Part shown: piece by piece, positions 29,664 to 37,682 of the stretch
How the letters are laid out: each line of letters starts with the position of its first letter
How positions within the stretch are numbered: position 1 is the stretch's first letter
NCBI RefSeq assembly: GCF_003576595.1
Contig: NZ_NQOU01000002.1
Span: 682,001 to 746,000 of the forward strand
Length of the DNA: 64,000 bases
From: Neopusillimonas maritima
Lineage (GTDB): Bacteria; Pseudomonadota; Gammaproteobacteria; Burkholderiales; Burkholderiaceae_B
Direction of reading: 5' to 3'
Position numbers and translations under genes: made by a program
The notes under the pieces: generated by a model
The model's database searches: none
What the model was told of the DNA's origin: nothing
What the model saw: only the letters and a program-made list of their open reading frames with translations

Positions 29664-30701
29664 ATGCTCAATCTGCCCCAATGCAAAGTGGCGGCCGTTC
29701 AAGCCGCCCCCGTGTTCCTGGATACCGACGCCACCGTAGAGAAAGTTTGCCACCTCATTAAAGAAGCGGCCAACAAAGGTGCGCAACTGGTCGCATTCCC
29801 GGAAGTGTTTATCGCAGGTTACCCTTACTGGAACTGGTTTATGTCGCCGGTAGAAGGTAGCCCCTGGTTCGAGAAGCTGGCGCGCAGCGCCATTGAAATT
29901 CCCGGCCCTGAGATCCATCGCGTTGCGCAAGCAGCCAAAGCCAACGGCGTTCACGTCGTGGTGGGTGTGAACGAGCGCAACCGCAACGGTATCGGCACGA
30001 TATACAACACACTGGTTTTCATTGGGCCAGACGGCAAAATTCTGGGCCGCCATCGCAAACTGATTCCCACATGGGCCGAGAAGCTCACGTGGGCCAATGG
30101 CGATGGCGCGTCTTTACGCGTGTACGACACTGCCATCGGCAAACTGGGGGGGCTGGCCTGCGGTGAGAACACCAACACCCTGGCACGCTTCAGCCTGCTG
30201 GCACAAGGCGAACTACTACACGTGGCCAGTTATATTTCTTTGCCGGTGGCGCCGCCCGACTACGATATGTCGGAAGCCATCAAAGTGCGCGCCATGGCGC
30301 ACTCATTTGAAGGCAAGGTATACACCGTGGTGTCGTGCTCCACTGTGTCCGATGAGATCATTCAAGCCTTCCGCAGCACCCACCCTCAGGCGGAAAAAAT
30401 GCTGCGTCGCAAGAACAGCGCGTTTTCCGGCGTCATTGGCCCCGACGGCCGCGTTATTGGTAAACCGCTTATCGACAAAGAGGGGATTGTGTATGCCGAT
30501 ATCGATTTGTCGAAATGCATTCAGCCACGGCAAATGCACGACATCGTCGGGCATTACAACCGCTTCGATATTTTTGATTTGCGGGTGAATCGCCTGCCGC
30601 AGCAATCGGCCCAGTTCATCGATACGCCGGCGCAGGAATCATTCGACTACGAACCCGACGAAATAAGCGGAAATAGTCATGAATCAGATCGCCGCGCCTG
30701 A
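29664..30701 (+). CDS. Nitrilase
   Basis: 345-residue branch 1 (true nitrilase) member of the C-N hydrolase superfamily, converting nitriles to carboxylic acids plus ammonia. The Glu-Lys-Cys triad is present: AFPEVFIAGYPYW (E47), GRHRKLIPTWAEK (K132) and LACGENTN (C166), the last being the nitrilase-type CGENTN rather than the amidase form. Placement in one operon with a ring-cleavage dioxygenase and an FAH hydrolase suggests that it releases an aromatic acid from a nitrile. The 3' end overlaps the GntR gene by 23 bp. Confidence 0.9.
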   Translation: MLNLPQCKVAAVQAAPVFLDTDATVEKVCHLIKEAANKGAQLVAFPEVFIAGYPYWNWFMSPVEGSPWFEKLARSAIEIPGPEIHRVAQAAKANGVHVVVGVNERNRNGIGTIYNTLVFIGPDGKILGRHRKLIPTWAEKLTWANGDGASLRVYDTAIGKLGGLACGENTNTLARFSLLAQGELLHVASYISLPVAPPDYDMSEAIKVRAMAHSFEGKVYTVVSCSTVSDEIIQAFRSTHPQAEKMLRRKNSAFSGVIGPDGRVIGKPLIDKEGIVYADIDLSKCIQPRQMHDIVGHYNRFDIFDLRVNRLPQQSAQFIDTPAQESFDYEPDEISGNSHESDRRA

Positions 30702-31407
30702 AGCTGCCGCCGTACAGAAAACGTCAACACTGGCCGAGCAAGCCTATCGCGCCATCAAGCGTGACATTATTTCAGGAACGCTCGAGCCAGGGCGTGCGCT
30801 ACGGCTTGAGTTCCTGAAAGCACGCTACGAGCTAAGTTTCTCCCCGCTGCGCGAAGCCCTGAACCGGCTACACAGTGAACGGCTGGTTGAGTCTGAGGCG
30901 CTAAAGGGCTTTCGGGTGGCGACTTTGTCGCTTAAGGAAATGCACGACTCCATGCGCACCCGCATTCTGATCGATTGCGACGCCTTGGGTCGCTCAATTG
31001 AGCGCGGCAACGCCGAATGGGAAGCCCATATTGTGGGCTGCCTTCACACGCTATCGTGGATTACGCGCCAGCCCGTGTCCGACGACGCGTTCGAGGCCCA
31101 TTACGACCAAGTGGAACAGCGCCATTTGGCGCTGCACCAGGCCTTAATTGCAGCCTGCGATTCACGTTGGCTGCTGGACTTTTCCATGACGCTTTACGTG
31201 CAAACGGAACGTTACCGCCGGCCCATGCTGGTTAATCTGTTTCGCACCAATGCACCGCGCGATGTCTCCAAAGAGCACCGCGACCTGGTAGACGCCACAC
31301 TTAGCCGTGATACCACCAACGCGGTGGCACTGCTGCAAGCACACTACCGCAAAACCGCAGAACTAATTGAAGTGTCGTTAGCGCCAACGGGCCAAGTCAA
31401 AACCTGA
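30679..31407 (+). CDS. GntR-family (FCD subgroup) regulator
   Basis: 242 residues. The N-terminal winged HTH is LAEQAYRAIKRDIISGTLEPG plus YELSFSPLREALNRLHSERLVE; the helical FCD ligand domain follows from about residue 90. It overlaps the nitrilase gene and therefore belongs to the bicupin-FAH-nitrilase operon. FCD regulators usually repress catabolic operons and release DNA on binding a carboxylic acid. It may control its own operon or the minus-strand transporter that converges on it. Confidence 0.88.
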   Translation: MNQIAAPEAAAVQKTSTLAEQAYRAIKRDIISGTLEPGRALRLEFLKARYELSFSPLREALNRLHSERLVESEALKGFRVATLSLKEMHDSMRTRILIDCDALGRSIERGNAEWEAHIVGCLHTLSWITRQPVSDDAFEAHYDQVEQRHLALHQALIAACDSRWLLDFSMTLYVQTERYRRPMLVNLFRTNAPRDVSKEHRDLVDATLSRDTTNAVALLQAHYRKTAELIEVSLAPTGQVKT

Positions 31408-31431
31408 AGGCTTGTCAGCATATGACATATA

Positions 31432-31457
31432 AGCGTGCGCAGCTGGGCTTACGCTTA
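31432..31457. terminator. Possible hairpin between convergent GntR and LivF genes
   Basis: Seven-base arms TAAGCGT and ACGCTTA with a 12-nt loop lie in the 51-bp gap between convergent genes, ending one base before the livF stop codon. There is no clear U-run on either strand, so termination is only a possibility. Confidence 0.3.
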
Positions 31458-31458
31458 A

Positions 31459-32154
31459 TCAAACACCCAGGTACTGATCAACCAACTCAGGTTGCGCCAT
31501 CAGCTCGTCGGACGAGCCTCTCCATACAATACGGCCTTTTTCAATCATGTAATGCCGATCGACAAAGTCGTGCATTTCCTTCAGGTTTTTGTCAATCAGT
31601 AAAATGGTTTGACCCTGCTCTTTCAATCGCCGCAGGCACGCCCAAATTTCCTGACGAATGACCGGCGCAAGGCCTTCGGTCGCCTCATCCAGAATCAATA
31701 AACGCGGATTGGTCATCAGTGCGCGGCCAATGGCCAGCATTTGCTGCTCACCACCTGACAAGGTGCGGGCCGACTGATTTCGGCGCTCATGCAACCGGGG
31801 AAACAGCTCATATACCGTGTCAAGCGACCACGGCCCTTGGTGGTCGTTGCGCGCTGTGGCATACAGATTTTCATAAACCGTCAGCGACGGGAATACATGA
31901 CGCCCTTCCGGGACCAGGCCACACCCCAAACGCGCCATTTTGTGGGGGCGAAAACCATTCACCACCTGCCCATCGAACGTAATGGAACCGGCCTGCAGCG
32001 GCAGCATACCCATCAAAGTGCGTACCGTGGTGGTTTTACCCATGCCGTTGCGCCCAATAAGCGACGCCACGCTCTTGTCGGGGATTTCCAGGTCGAGGCC
32101 AAACAGTACCTTGCTTTCGGCGTAACCTGATTCGATCTTCTCAGCTTTCAGCAT
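31459..32154 (-). CDS. livF: Branched-chain-type ABC transporter ATPase LivF
   Basis: 231 residues. Walker A is GRNGMGKTTTVRTLMG, the signature is LSGGEQQMLAIGRAL and Walker B is LLILDEATEGLAP, with the LivF-type spacing. It powers uptake of branched-chain amino acids or carboxylic/aromatic acids in this HAAT family. It is the last gene of livH-livM-livG-livF (31459-34788), which lacks a binding protein and lies downstream of the gentisate genes. Confidence 0.92.
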   Translation of the reverse strand: MLKAEKIESGYAESKVLFGLDLEIPDKSVASLIGRNGMGKTTTVRTLMGMLPLQAGSITFDGQVVNGFRPHKMARLGCGLVPEGRHVFPSLTVYENLYATARNDHQGPWSLDTVYELFPRLHERRNQSARTLSGGEQQMLAIGRALMTNPRLLILDEATEGLAPVIRQEIWACLRRLKEQGQTILLIDKNLKEMHDFVDRHYMIEKGRIVWRGSSDELMAQPELVDQYLGV

Positions 32155-32156
32155 TA

Positions 32157-32906
32157 TTAATTTCCCAGATAAGCTTCGCGCACTTCCGGATGCTCACGCA
32201 CCTCGTCGGGGGTGCCGGTAAAAATGGTTTGGCCATAAACCAGCACGGTTACCCGGTCGGCCACGGCGAAGACGATGTCCATATCGTGCTCAACCAGCAA
32301 CATGGCGTACTGACCTTTCAGATCGAGCAGGATGTCTTTCATGAGTTTGGACTCTTCCGCACCCAGCCCAGCCATGGGCTCGTCGAGCAACAGCACCGGT
32401 GCATTCAATGACAACGCAATCGCCAATTCAAGCTGACGTTTTTCGCCATGCGCCAGTGACGAAACCAATTCGTTGGAACGGTGCTCCAAGCCCACTTTGC
32501 GCAGCGCCTCGTAGGCGGGCTTTCGCAATTCGGCATCTTTACGGGCGTCGAGCCACATATTGAAGCGTTTGCTTGTATGCGCCTGCACCGCCATGGCCAC
32601 GTTGTCTTCTACCGTGAACTCTTTGTAAAGCTGACTGATTTGGAAAGACCGTGCCAAGCCCACCGCAGCCCGGTTGTGTGCCGGCACCCGGGTGATGTCG
32701 TTGCCATCAAGCAGAATTTGGCCCGAATCGGGCATCAGTTCGCCGCTGATTTGGGAAATAAGCGTGGTTTTACCCGCACCGTTCGGCCCGATCAGTGCGT
32801 GGATTTCGTCGGAATGAACCGTGAGATTAACGTGGTCGGTTGCAGTCAGTGCACCGAACAACTTACATAAATCGCGCAATTCAAGTTTGGGTGTTTTATC
32901 AGTCAT
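32157..32906 (-). CDS. livG: Branched-chain-type ABC transporter ATPase LivG
   Basis: 249 residues from the ATG at 32906, which has GGAGGT ahead of it; a longer frame to 32933 is possible but has no RBS. Walker A is GPNGAGKTTLISQISG, the signature is LAHGEKRQLELAIAL (degenerate LSGGQ, as usual for LivG) and Walker B is LLLDEPMAGLG. The start overlaps livM by 8 bp. It pairs with LivF as a heterodimer. Confidence 0.92.
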   Translation of the reverse strand: MTDKTPKLELRDLCKLFGALTATDHVNLTVHSDEIHALIGPNGAGKTTLISQISGELMPDSGQILLDGNDITRVPAHNRAAVGLARSFQISQLYKEFTVEDNVAMAVQAHTSKRFNMWLDARKDAELRKPAYEALRKVGLEHRSNELVSSLAHGEKRQLELAIALSLNAPVLLLDEPMAGLGAEESKLMKDILLDLKGQYAMLLVEHDMDIVFAVADRVTVLVYGQTIFTGTPDEVREHPEVREAYLGN

Positions 32907-33867
32907 AGTGGCGACCTCCAACCAGCCAGCCAAAAATACCGCGGCGGCTGAACAGCACCACGAGAATCAGAATAGGCCCAAGGAACAACAACCAGTTTTC
33001 CGTCCAGGCGGCAAGAACCTGCTCAAGCCCAATGTACACGGCCGACCCAATAATAGGCCCAAAGATACTGCCCATCCCCCCCAGAACAATCATGGCCATG
33101 AGCTCACCCGATTTCAACCAGGAGGCCATGTCGGGGCTGGCGTACAAAGCATAATTCGCCCAGAGCGCCCCCGCCAGACCGGTACCGGCAGCCGAAATAA
33201 CAAAGGCGGTAAGTTTGTATCGCATGGGCGCATAGCCCAGGTTCACATTGCGTCGTTCGTTCTGTTTAAAACCGCGCAACACCATCCCGAAGGGCGAATT
33301 CACCAAACGGCGGCAAAACCAAACCCAAACAATAAGGAAAAAGACACACAAGTAATAAAACACCGTATCGTTTTCCAGGTCGATAAAGGGCAGTTCGTTG
33401 CGGTAGGTAATCAACATGCCGTCGTCGCCGCCATACTGCACCAGACCCACCAGCACAAAGTACAGCATCTGAGCAAAAGCCAGCGTAATCATAATGAACT
33501 GCACCCCGCTGGTGCGCAGCGAAAGCACACCAATAAGCAGGCCCAGCCCCGCAGTGACCAGCATGGCCAACGGCCAGATAATCAACGCAGAATTGGTTTC
33601 CATAAAGCCGAACAAGGGGTCGACCATGTCCATATGAAAGCCGATGATCGAAACCACATAACCGCCCAGCCCGAAGAACGCCGCATGGCCAAAACTGATG
33701 AGTGCACCATACCCCAACACCAGGTCAAGGCTTACCGCGGCCAACGCGTAAATAACGAACCGCGTCACCATGCTGACCAAAAAGCTGTCATCAGTGACAT
33801 TCGCGATAGGCGGCACCAGCAAGAGCAGGGCAAAAATTAATCCAACAACAATATATTTGCGAGTCAT
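32899..33867 (-). CDS. livM: Branched-chain-type ABC transporter permease LivM
   Basis: 322 residues with about nine to ten hydrophobic segments. Family motifs are LDLVLGYGALISFGHAAFFGLGGY and GMVLRGFKQNERRNVNLGY (the coupling-helix region) and GGMGSIFGPIIGSAVY. It is six bases downstream of livH and overlaps livG. Substrate unknown; the position next to 3-hydroxybenzoate genes suggests an aromatic acid. Confidence 0.92.
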   Translation of the reverse strand: MTRKYIVVGLIFALLLLVPPIANVTDDSFLVSMVTRFVIYALAAVSLDLVLGYGALISFGHAAFFGLGGYVVSIIGFHMDMVDPLFGFMETNSALIIWPLAMLVTAGLGLLIGVLSLRTSGVQFIMITLAFAQMLYFVLVGLVQYGGDDGMLITYRNELPFIDLENDTVFYYLCVFFLIVWVWFCRRLVNSPFGMVLRGFKQNERRNVNLGYAPMRYKLTAFVISAAGTGLAGALWANYALYASPDMASWLKSGELMAMIVLGGMGSIFGPIIGSAVYIGLEQVLAAWTENWLLFLGPILILVVLFSRRGIFGWLVGGRHYD

Positions 33868-33873
33868 TGTTCA

Positions 33874-34788
33874 CTACCTTTGAGCTGGAAGCAGGCCGCG
33901 CGGCTTGAGCAGCAGAACGATGGCCATAAGAATGTAGATACTGGCCGAAACCAGGCTGGCGCTCACCGACCCCGCCGCCGTGGGCGGCAAAATTTGTGAC
34001 ATCCAGATGGGGATATAAGCCCGCCCCAAAGAGTCGGTTAAACCCACCAACAAGGAGCCCACCAGCGCCCCGCGCACAGACCCCACACCCCCCACAATAA
34101 TGACGACAAAAGTAGTAATGAGAATGCCCTCACCCATGCCGATTTCAATGGCCAGCAAAGGGGCACTCATCACCCCGGCAAAACCACACAGCAACGCGCC
34201 CAGCCCGAAAACCAACAGAAACAATCGACGGATATTGATGCCCAAGGCTTCAACAATGTCGCTGTCATCGGCCCCGGCCCGCACCAGCATGCCGACACGG
34301 GTACGGGAAATGAGATACCACAAACCCAGTGCCACAATAATGCCGGCCCCAATAAACGCCAGACGCATAACGGGATAATTCAACCCCGGAATAACTTCAA
34401 CCGAACCCGCGAAAATGGGCGGAATGTCCATATAAGGAGGGCTGCGACCAAACACCAACGTGACCAGCGCATTGGTAAAGAAAATGACCCCCAGTGTCGC
34501 CAAAACCTGATCGAGGTGGTCGCGCTGGTAGAGTTTGCTGATAATTAAACGCTCAACAATCAGGCCGTATACCCCCGCACTGACCACGGCGGCAAGTGCG
34601 CCGGCAAAAAACGAGCCCGTTAGGGCAACCGCCGACGCCGCACTAAACGCCCCCACCATATAAAACGAGCCATGTGCCAGATTCACGACATTCATAATGC
34701 CGAAAATCAGCGTCAGGCCCGCCGACAGCAGGAACAGCAGGGCACTGTATTGCAGGCCGTTCAAAGCCTGCTCGATGAACAAGAACAT
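33874..34788 (-). CDS. livH: Branched-chain-type ABC transporter permease LivH
   Basis: 304 residues from the ATG at 34788 (MFLFIEQALNGLQYSALLFLLSAG), preceded by GGAAGG; the longer frame to 34863 adds Arg/Cys-rich residues foreign to the family. LTLIFGIMNVVNLAHGSFYM and VVIIVGGVGSVRGALVGSLLVG are diagnostic. It is the first gene of the binding-protein-less cluster, with a promoter at 34899-34927. Confidence 0.92.
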   Translation of the reverse strand: MFLFIEQALNGLQYSALLFLLSAGLTLIFGIMNVVNLAHGSFYMVGAFSAASAVALTGSFFAGALAAVVSAGVYGLIVERLIISKLYQRDHLDQVLATLGVIFFTNALVTLVFGRSPPYMDIPPIFAGSVEVIPGLNYPVMRLAFIGAGIIVALGLWYLISRTRVGMLVRAGADDSDIVEALGINIRRLFLLVFGLGALLCGFAGVMSAPLLAIEIGMGEGILITTFVVIIVGGVGSVRGALVGSLLVGLTDSLGRAYIPIWMSQILPPTAAGSVSASLVSASIYILMAIVLLLKPRGLLPAQR

Positions 34789-34898
34789 GGGAACCTTCCA
34801 GTGACACCGACAGCACTGTGAACCTGACGCCACCGGACGACGCCTGAGGATGGCCCACCACATTTTCGTGCTGCCGCAGAGTTTTAGAAATTTTCTCT

Positions 34899-34927
34899 AC
34901 TTTATACAGAAATGCTTTAACCTTCAA
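34899..34927 (-). promoter_or_regulatory. Promoter candidate for livHMGF with upstream dyad
   Basis: On the minus strand TTGAAG (34927-34922) and TAAAGT (34904-34899) are 17 bp apart. Just upstream, at 34934-34965, lies a spaced dyad CTAGGG-N20-CCCTAG, a place suited to an activator. The 237-bp gap 34789-35025 otherwise holds no gene. Promoter and operator use are inferred from sequence only. Confidence 0.5.
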
Positions 34928-35025
34928 GCTTTTCTAGGGGCACTAATATTGGGAATTATCCCTAGTTCCCTGCAAGTAGCCCCCTTGTCCAAGCCTTTGT
35001 CAGACAAGGTCGCGGGGCCTCAGCG

Positions 35026-36225
35026 TTATCGCGGTTCGAGGCAATTCTCTTTTTTCCAGCCGTACAACCATTCCAATTGTGTATAAAACTGCTCTTGTGA
35101 CTTCCCTTTCCAGAGCAGATTGCGCACTTGGCGTTCTACGCCTTTGGCGTGATAAATAAGCCCCATCTCACGGGTCGACCACACCACGCGCGCTGTGCGC
35201 GGTACGCGAATCGACTCATACAATTTGAACGCCGCTTCGAAATCGCCGTCGCTGCGCGCCACCGCCTCGCCCAGGGTAACGGCATCTTCCAGCGCCATAC
35301 ACGCACCTTGCGCCATATATTGCGTCATGGGATGAGCCGAATCGCCCAATAAGGTACAGCGGCCCATGCTCCACGACTCCACTGGATCGGCGTCGGCTGT
35401 CGCCCAACGACGCCACGAAGTGGGGCGGTCAAGCATTTGGGCAGGACGTGGATGAATACCGTCGAAGTATGACAACACTTCTTCCTTGCTGCCTTCCCGC
35501 ACACCCCATTCTTCCTGCTCGCGGCTATGGAATGTCACCACCAGGTTGTATTGAGCGCCGGCACGCAAGGGGTAATGCACCAAATGGCAACGCGGGCCGG
35601 CCCACAGTACCGGTGCGTTAATGCACAAGTCTTCCGGCATGTTTTCCCGGTCAACCACAGCGCGGTACACCACATGACCCGTTACGCGGTGCTGCGCACC
35701 AATCGTTTTCGCACGCACTACCGACTTCACGCCGTCGCAGCCGATCAGGGCATCGGCTTTGTACACCTGGCCTTGGGTGTCCTTCACCTCTACGCCGTCT
35801 TTGTTGATTTTGACATCTTCAACGTGGGTAGACGTTTTGAACGTGATAAGAGGGTTGTCTTGTACCGCCTCCAGAATCGACAGGTGAATATCAGCGCGGT
35901 GAATGACCGCATAGGGGCCGCCAAATTTTTCACGGAAACGTTCGCCCGTTTCCACACGCACCACTTCCGTTGCGTCAATGGCGTCCATCATGGTGATATG
36001 GTCGGTGAATACGGCGCGCTCGCGCGCCACCTGCCCCACGCCCAAGGCGTCGAGAGCGGCAAACGCGTTGGGGCCGAGCTGAATACCGGCACCAATTTCG
36101 CCAATTTCATCAGCCTGCTCAAGCAACAACACTTCGATACCCTGACGGGTGAGCGACAACGCTGCCGCCAACCCACCAATTCCACCACCCACAATAATGA
36201 CTTTCTGTTGTGCTGGTTTTGACAT
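35026..36225 (-). CDS. 3-Hydroxybenzoate 6-hydroxylase (FAD monooxygenase)
   Basis: 399-residue class A flavoprotein hydroxylase. It has the Rossmann motif VIIVGGGIGGLAAAL at residues 9-23, the DG motif in ALIGCDGVKSVVR and the GD motif in CTLLGDSAHPMTQYMAQGACMALEDA. The C-terminus (YHAKGVERQVRNLLWKGKSQEQFY...LEWLYGW) strongly resembles 3-hydroxybenzoate 6-monooxygenases, which make gentisate using NADH and O2. Sharing an operon with gentisate dioxygenase, maleylpyruvate isomerase and fumarylpyruvate hydrolase supports this. A salicylate 5-hydroxylase is less likely because those are multicomponent Rieske enzymes. Confidence 0.88.
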   Translation of the reverse strand: MSKPAQQKVIIVGGGIGGLAAALSLTRQGIEVLLLEQADEIGEIGAGIQLGPNAFAALDALGVGQVARERAVFTDHITMMDAIDATEVVRVETGERFREKFGGPYAVIHRADIHLSILEAVQDNPLITFKTSTHVEDVKINKDGVEVKDTQGQVYKADALIGCDGVKSVVRAKTIGAQHRVTGHVVYRAVVDRENMPEDLCINAPVLWAGPRCHLVHYPLRAGAQYNLVVTFHSREQEEWGVREGSKEEVLSYFDGIHPRPAQMLDRPTSWRRWATADADPVESWSMGRCTLLGDSAHPMTQYMAQGACMALEDAVTLGEAVARSDGDFEAAFKLYESIRVPRTARVVWSTREMGLIYHAKGVERQVRNLLWKGKSQEQFYTQLEWLYGWKKENCLEPR

Positions 36226-36262
36226 GGTTTCCTTACCTCTGTACTTTCAATTAACCGCTTGG

Positions 36263-36904
36263 TTACGGTTGATAATCGGGCTGGACGGCCGGCGCGGCTG
36301 CCTTGAATTCGGGCAGCGATGTGCAATGCTCGTAGACTCTCAGCACACGTGGATACGGTGTGAGGTCACACTTCATGCGCGCGGCATTGGCCACCTGCGG
36401 CACCAGGCAGCAATCCGCCAGCGAAACCTGATTATCAAAGCAGTAGTTGCCTGAATCAGCACGCTCCAACAAGGCTTCCAGCGACTTGAACCCCTCGGCA
36501 ATCCAGTGGTGATACCAAGCGTTCTTTTGCTCTTCGCTCACGCCCAGCTCTTTCACCAAATAGCGCAGAACACGCAAATTGTTCAGCGGATGCATATCGC
36601 AGGAAATAAGATTCGCCACCTCGAGTACGCGCGCCCGCTTTTCCAGATCTTCAGGAATCAGGCGTGGCTCGGGAAAACGCGCATCGAGATAATCGGCAAT
36701 GGCCATCGATTGACCCAGCTCGAACCCGTTATCGTCAACCAGCAAGGGCACATTGGCGGCGGGATTCTTGCGAACGTAATCTTCCGCCTTGTGCTCCATG
36801 ACCCGGATATTCACCGGATTCAGGTTGAAATCCACTTTTTTCAACGCCAGCACAATGCGAATACGGTAGGAGGTGGAACTGTTGAAAAAACTGTAGAAAT
36901 CCAT
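36263..36904 (-). CDS. Maleylpyruvate isomerase (zeta-class GST)
   Basis: 213 residues. The zeta-class glutathione motif is FFNSSTSYRIRIVLALK at residues 6-22, followed by NPAANVPLLVDDNG and ELGQSMAIADYLD of the thioredoxin-like domain and a helical C-terminal domain (ISCDMHPLNNLRVL, VSLADCCLVPQVANA). The enzyme isomerises maleylpyruvate to fumarylpyruvate with glutathione. Maleylacetoacetate isomerase is the close alternative; the gentisate operon decides in favour of maleylpyruvate. Its start lies 2 bp after the neighbouring FAH stop. Confidence 0.9.
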   Translation of the reverse strand: MDFYSFFNSSTSYRIRIVLALKKVDFNLNPVNIRVMEHKAEDYVRKNPAANVPLLVDDNGFELGQSMAIADYLDARFPEPRLIPEDLEKRARVLEVANLISCDMHPLNNLRVLRYLVKELGVSEEQKNAWYHHWIAEGFKSLEALLERADSGNYCFDNQVSLADCCLVPQVANAARMKCDLTPYPRVLRVYEHCTSLPEFKAAAPAVQPDYQP

Positions 36905-36906
36905 AT

Positions 36907-37605
36907 TTACACCACCTTTACAGCAATGGTTCCCAAGCCGTCAACGCTGCCTTCCATGAGGTCACCTTTTACAACCGGGCCCACACCTTCGGGCGTGCCT
37001 GTGTAAATCAGATCGCCTTCTTCCAGCCGGAAGTAACGCGACAAATAGCTCACCGTTTCGGCCACATTCCAGATGAGCTTGTCGATGGTGCTTTTCTGCT
37101 TGAACTCGCCGTTTACTTTCAAGGCAATTTCAGCTTGTTCCAGATTGTTTACCGTGCCGGCCGGATGCATGGGACCAATAGGCGCACTGTCGTCGAAAGC
37201 CTTACCGATTTCCCACGGACGGCCCATTTCACGCATTTTCATTTGCAGGTCGCGACGCGTCATATCCAAACCTACCGCGTAGCCCCAAACGTGCGACAAC
37301 GCATCGGCTTCGCTAATATTGGAGCCGGCTTTGCCGATGGCCGCCACCAATTCAATTTCGTAATGATAGTTCTCGGTTTCCGACGGATAAGGCACTTCCA
37401 GGGTGTCGCCGTACGCCACTGGTTTTACGGAATCGGTAGGCTTGCAAAAAAAGAAGGGCGGTTCACGGTCGGGGTCGAAGCCCATTTCGCGGGCATGAGC
37501 GGCATAGTTACGACCTACGCAATACACGCGGCGAACCGGGAACTGCTCAGTGGTGCCGACAACCGGCACGCCAACAACTTCAGGGGCTTTCACAACATAA
37601 GACAT
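36907..37605 (-). CDS. Fumarylpyruvate hydrolase (FAH family)
   Basis: 232 residues, the short FAH form typical of fumarylpyruvate hydrolases. VYCVGRNYAAHAREMG, PPFFFCKPTDSVKP, metal ligands in NYHYEIELVAAIG and AVGLDMTRRDLQ, and GDLIYTGTPEGVGPV are visible. It cleaves fumarylpyruvate to fumarate and pyruvate, the last step of the gentisate route. It sits between gentisate dioxygenase (77 bp upstream) and the isomerase. Confidence 0.92.
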   Translation of the reverse strand: MSYVVKAPEVVGVPVVGTTEQFPVRRVYCVGRNYAAHAREMGFDPDREPPFFFCKPTDSVKPVAYGDTLEVPYPSETENYHYEIELVAAIGKAGSNISEADALSHVWGYAVGLDMTRRDLQMKMREMGRPWEIGKAFDDSAPIGPMHPAGTVNNLEQAEIALKVNGEFKQKSTIDKLIWNVAETVSYLSRYFRLEEGDLIYTGTPEGVGPVVKGDLMEGSVDGLGTIAVKVV

Positions 37606-37682
37606 AATGGGTCTCTCTTTATTTCGATTAATAAAATTGAATTAGTTAAACCAACCCGCGCGTATTCCGCTTAAAAAAGGAT

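Noticed and set aside
32821-33840. 339-codon plus-strand open frame opposite livM
   Set aside because: It is the antisense shadow of a clear LivM permease with all family motifs; its Gln/His/Pro/Lys-rich product resembles no protein family and has no ribosome site.
35527-36222. 231-codon plus-strand open frame opposite the hydroxylase gene
   Set aside because: Shadow of the FAD monooxygenase; no domain features and composition dominated by reverse complement of its codons.
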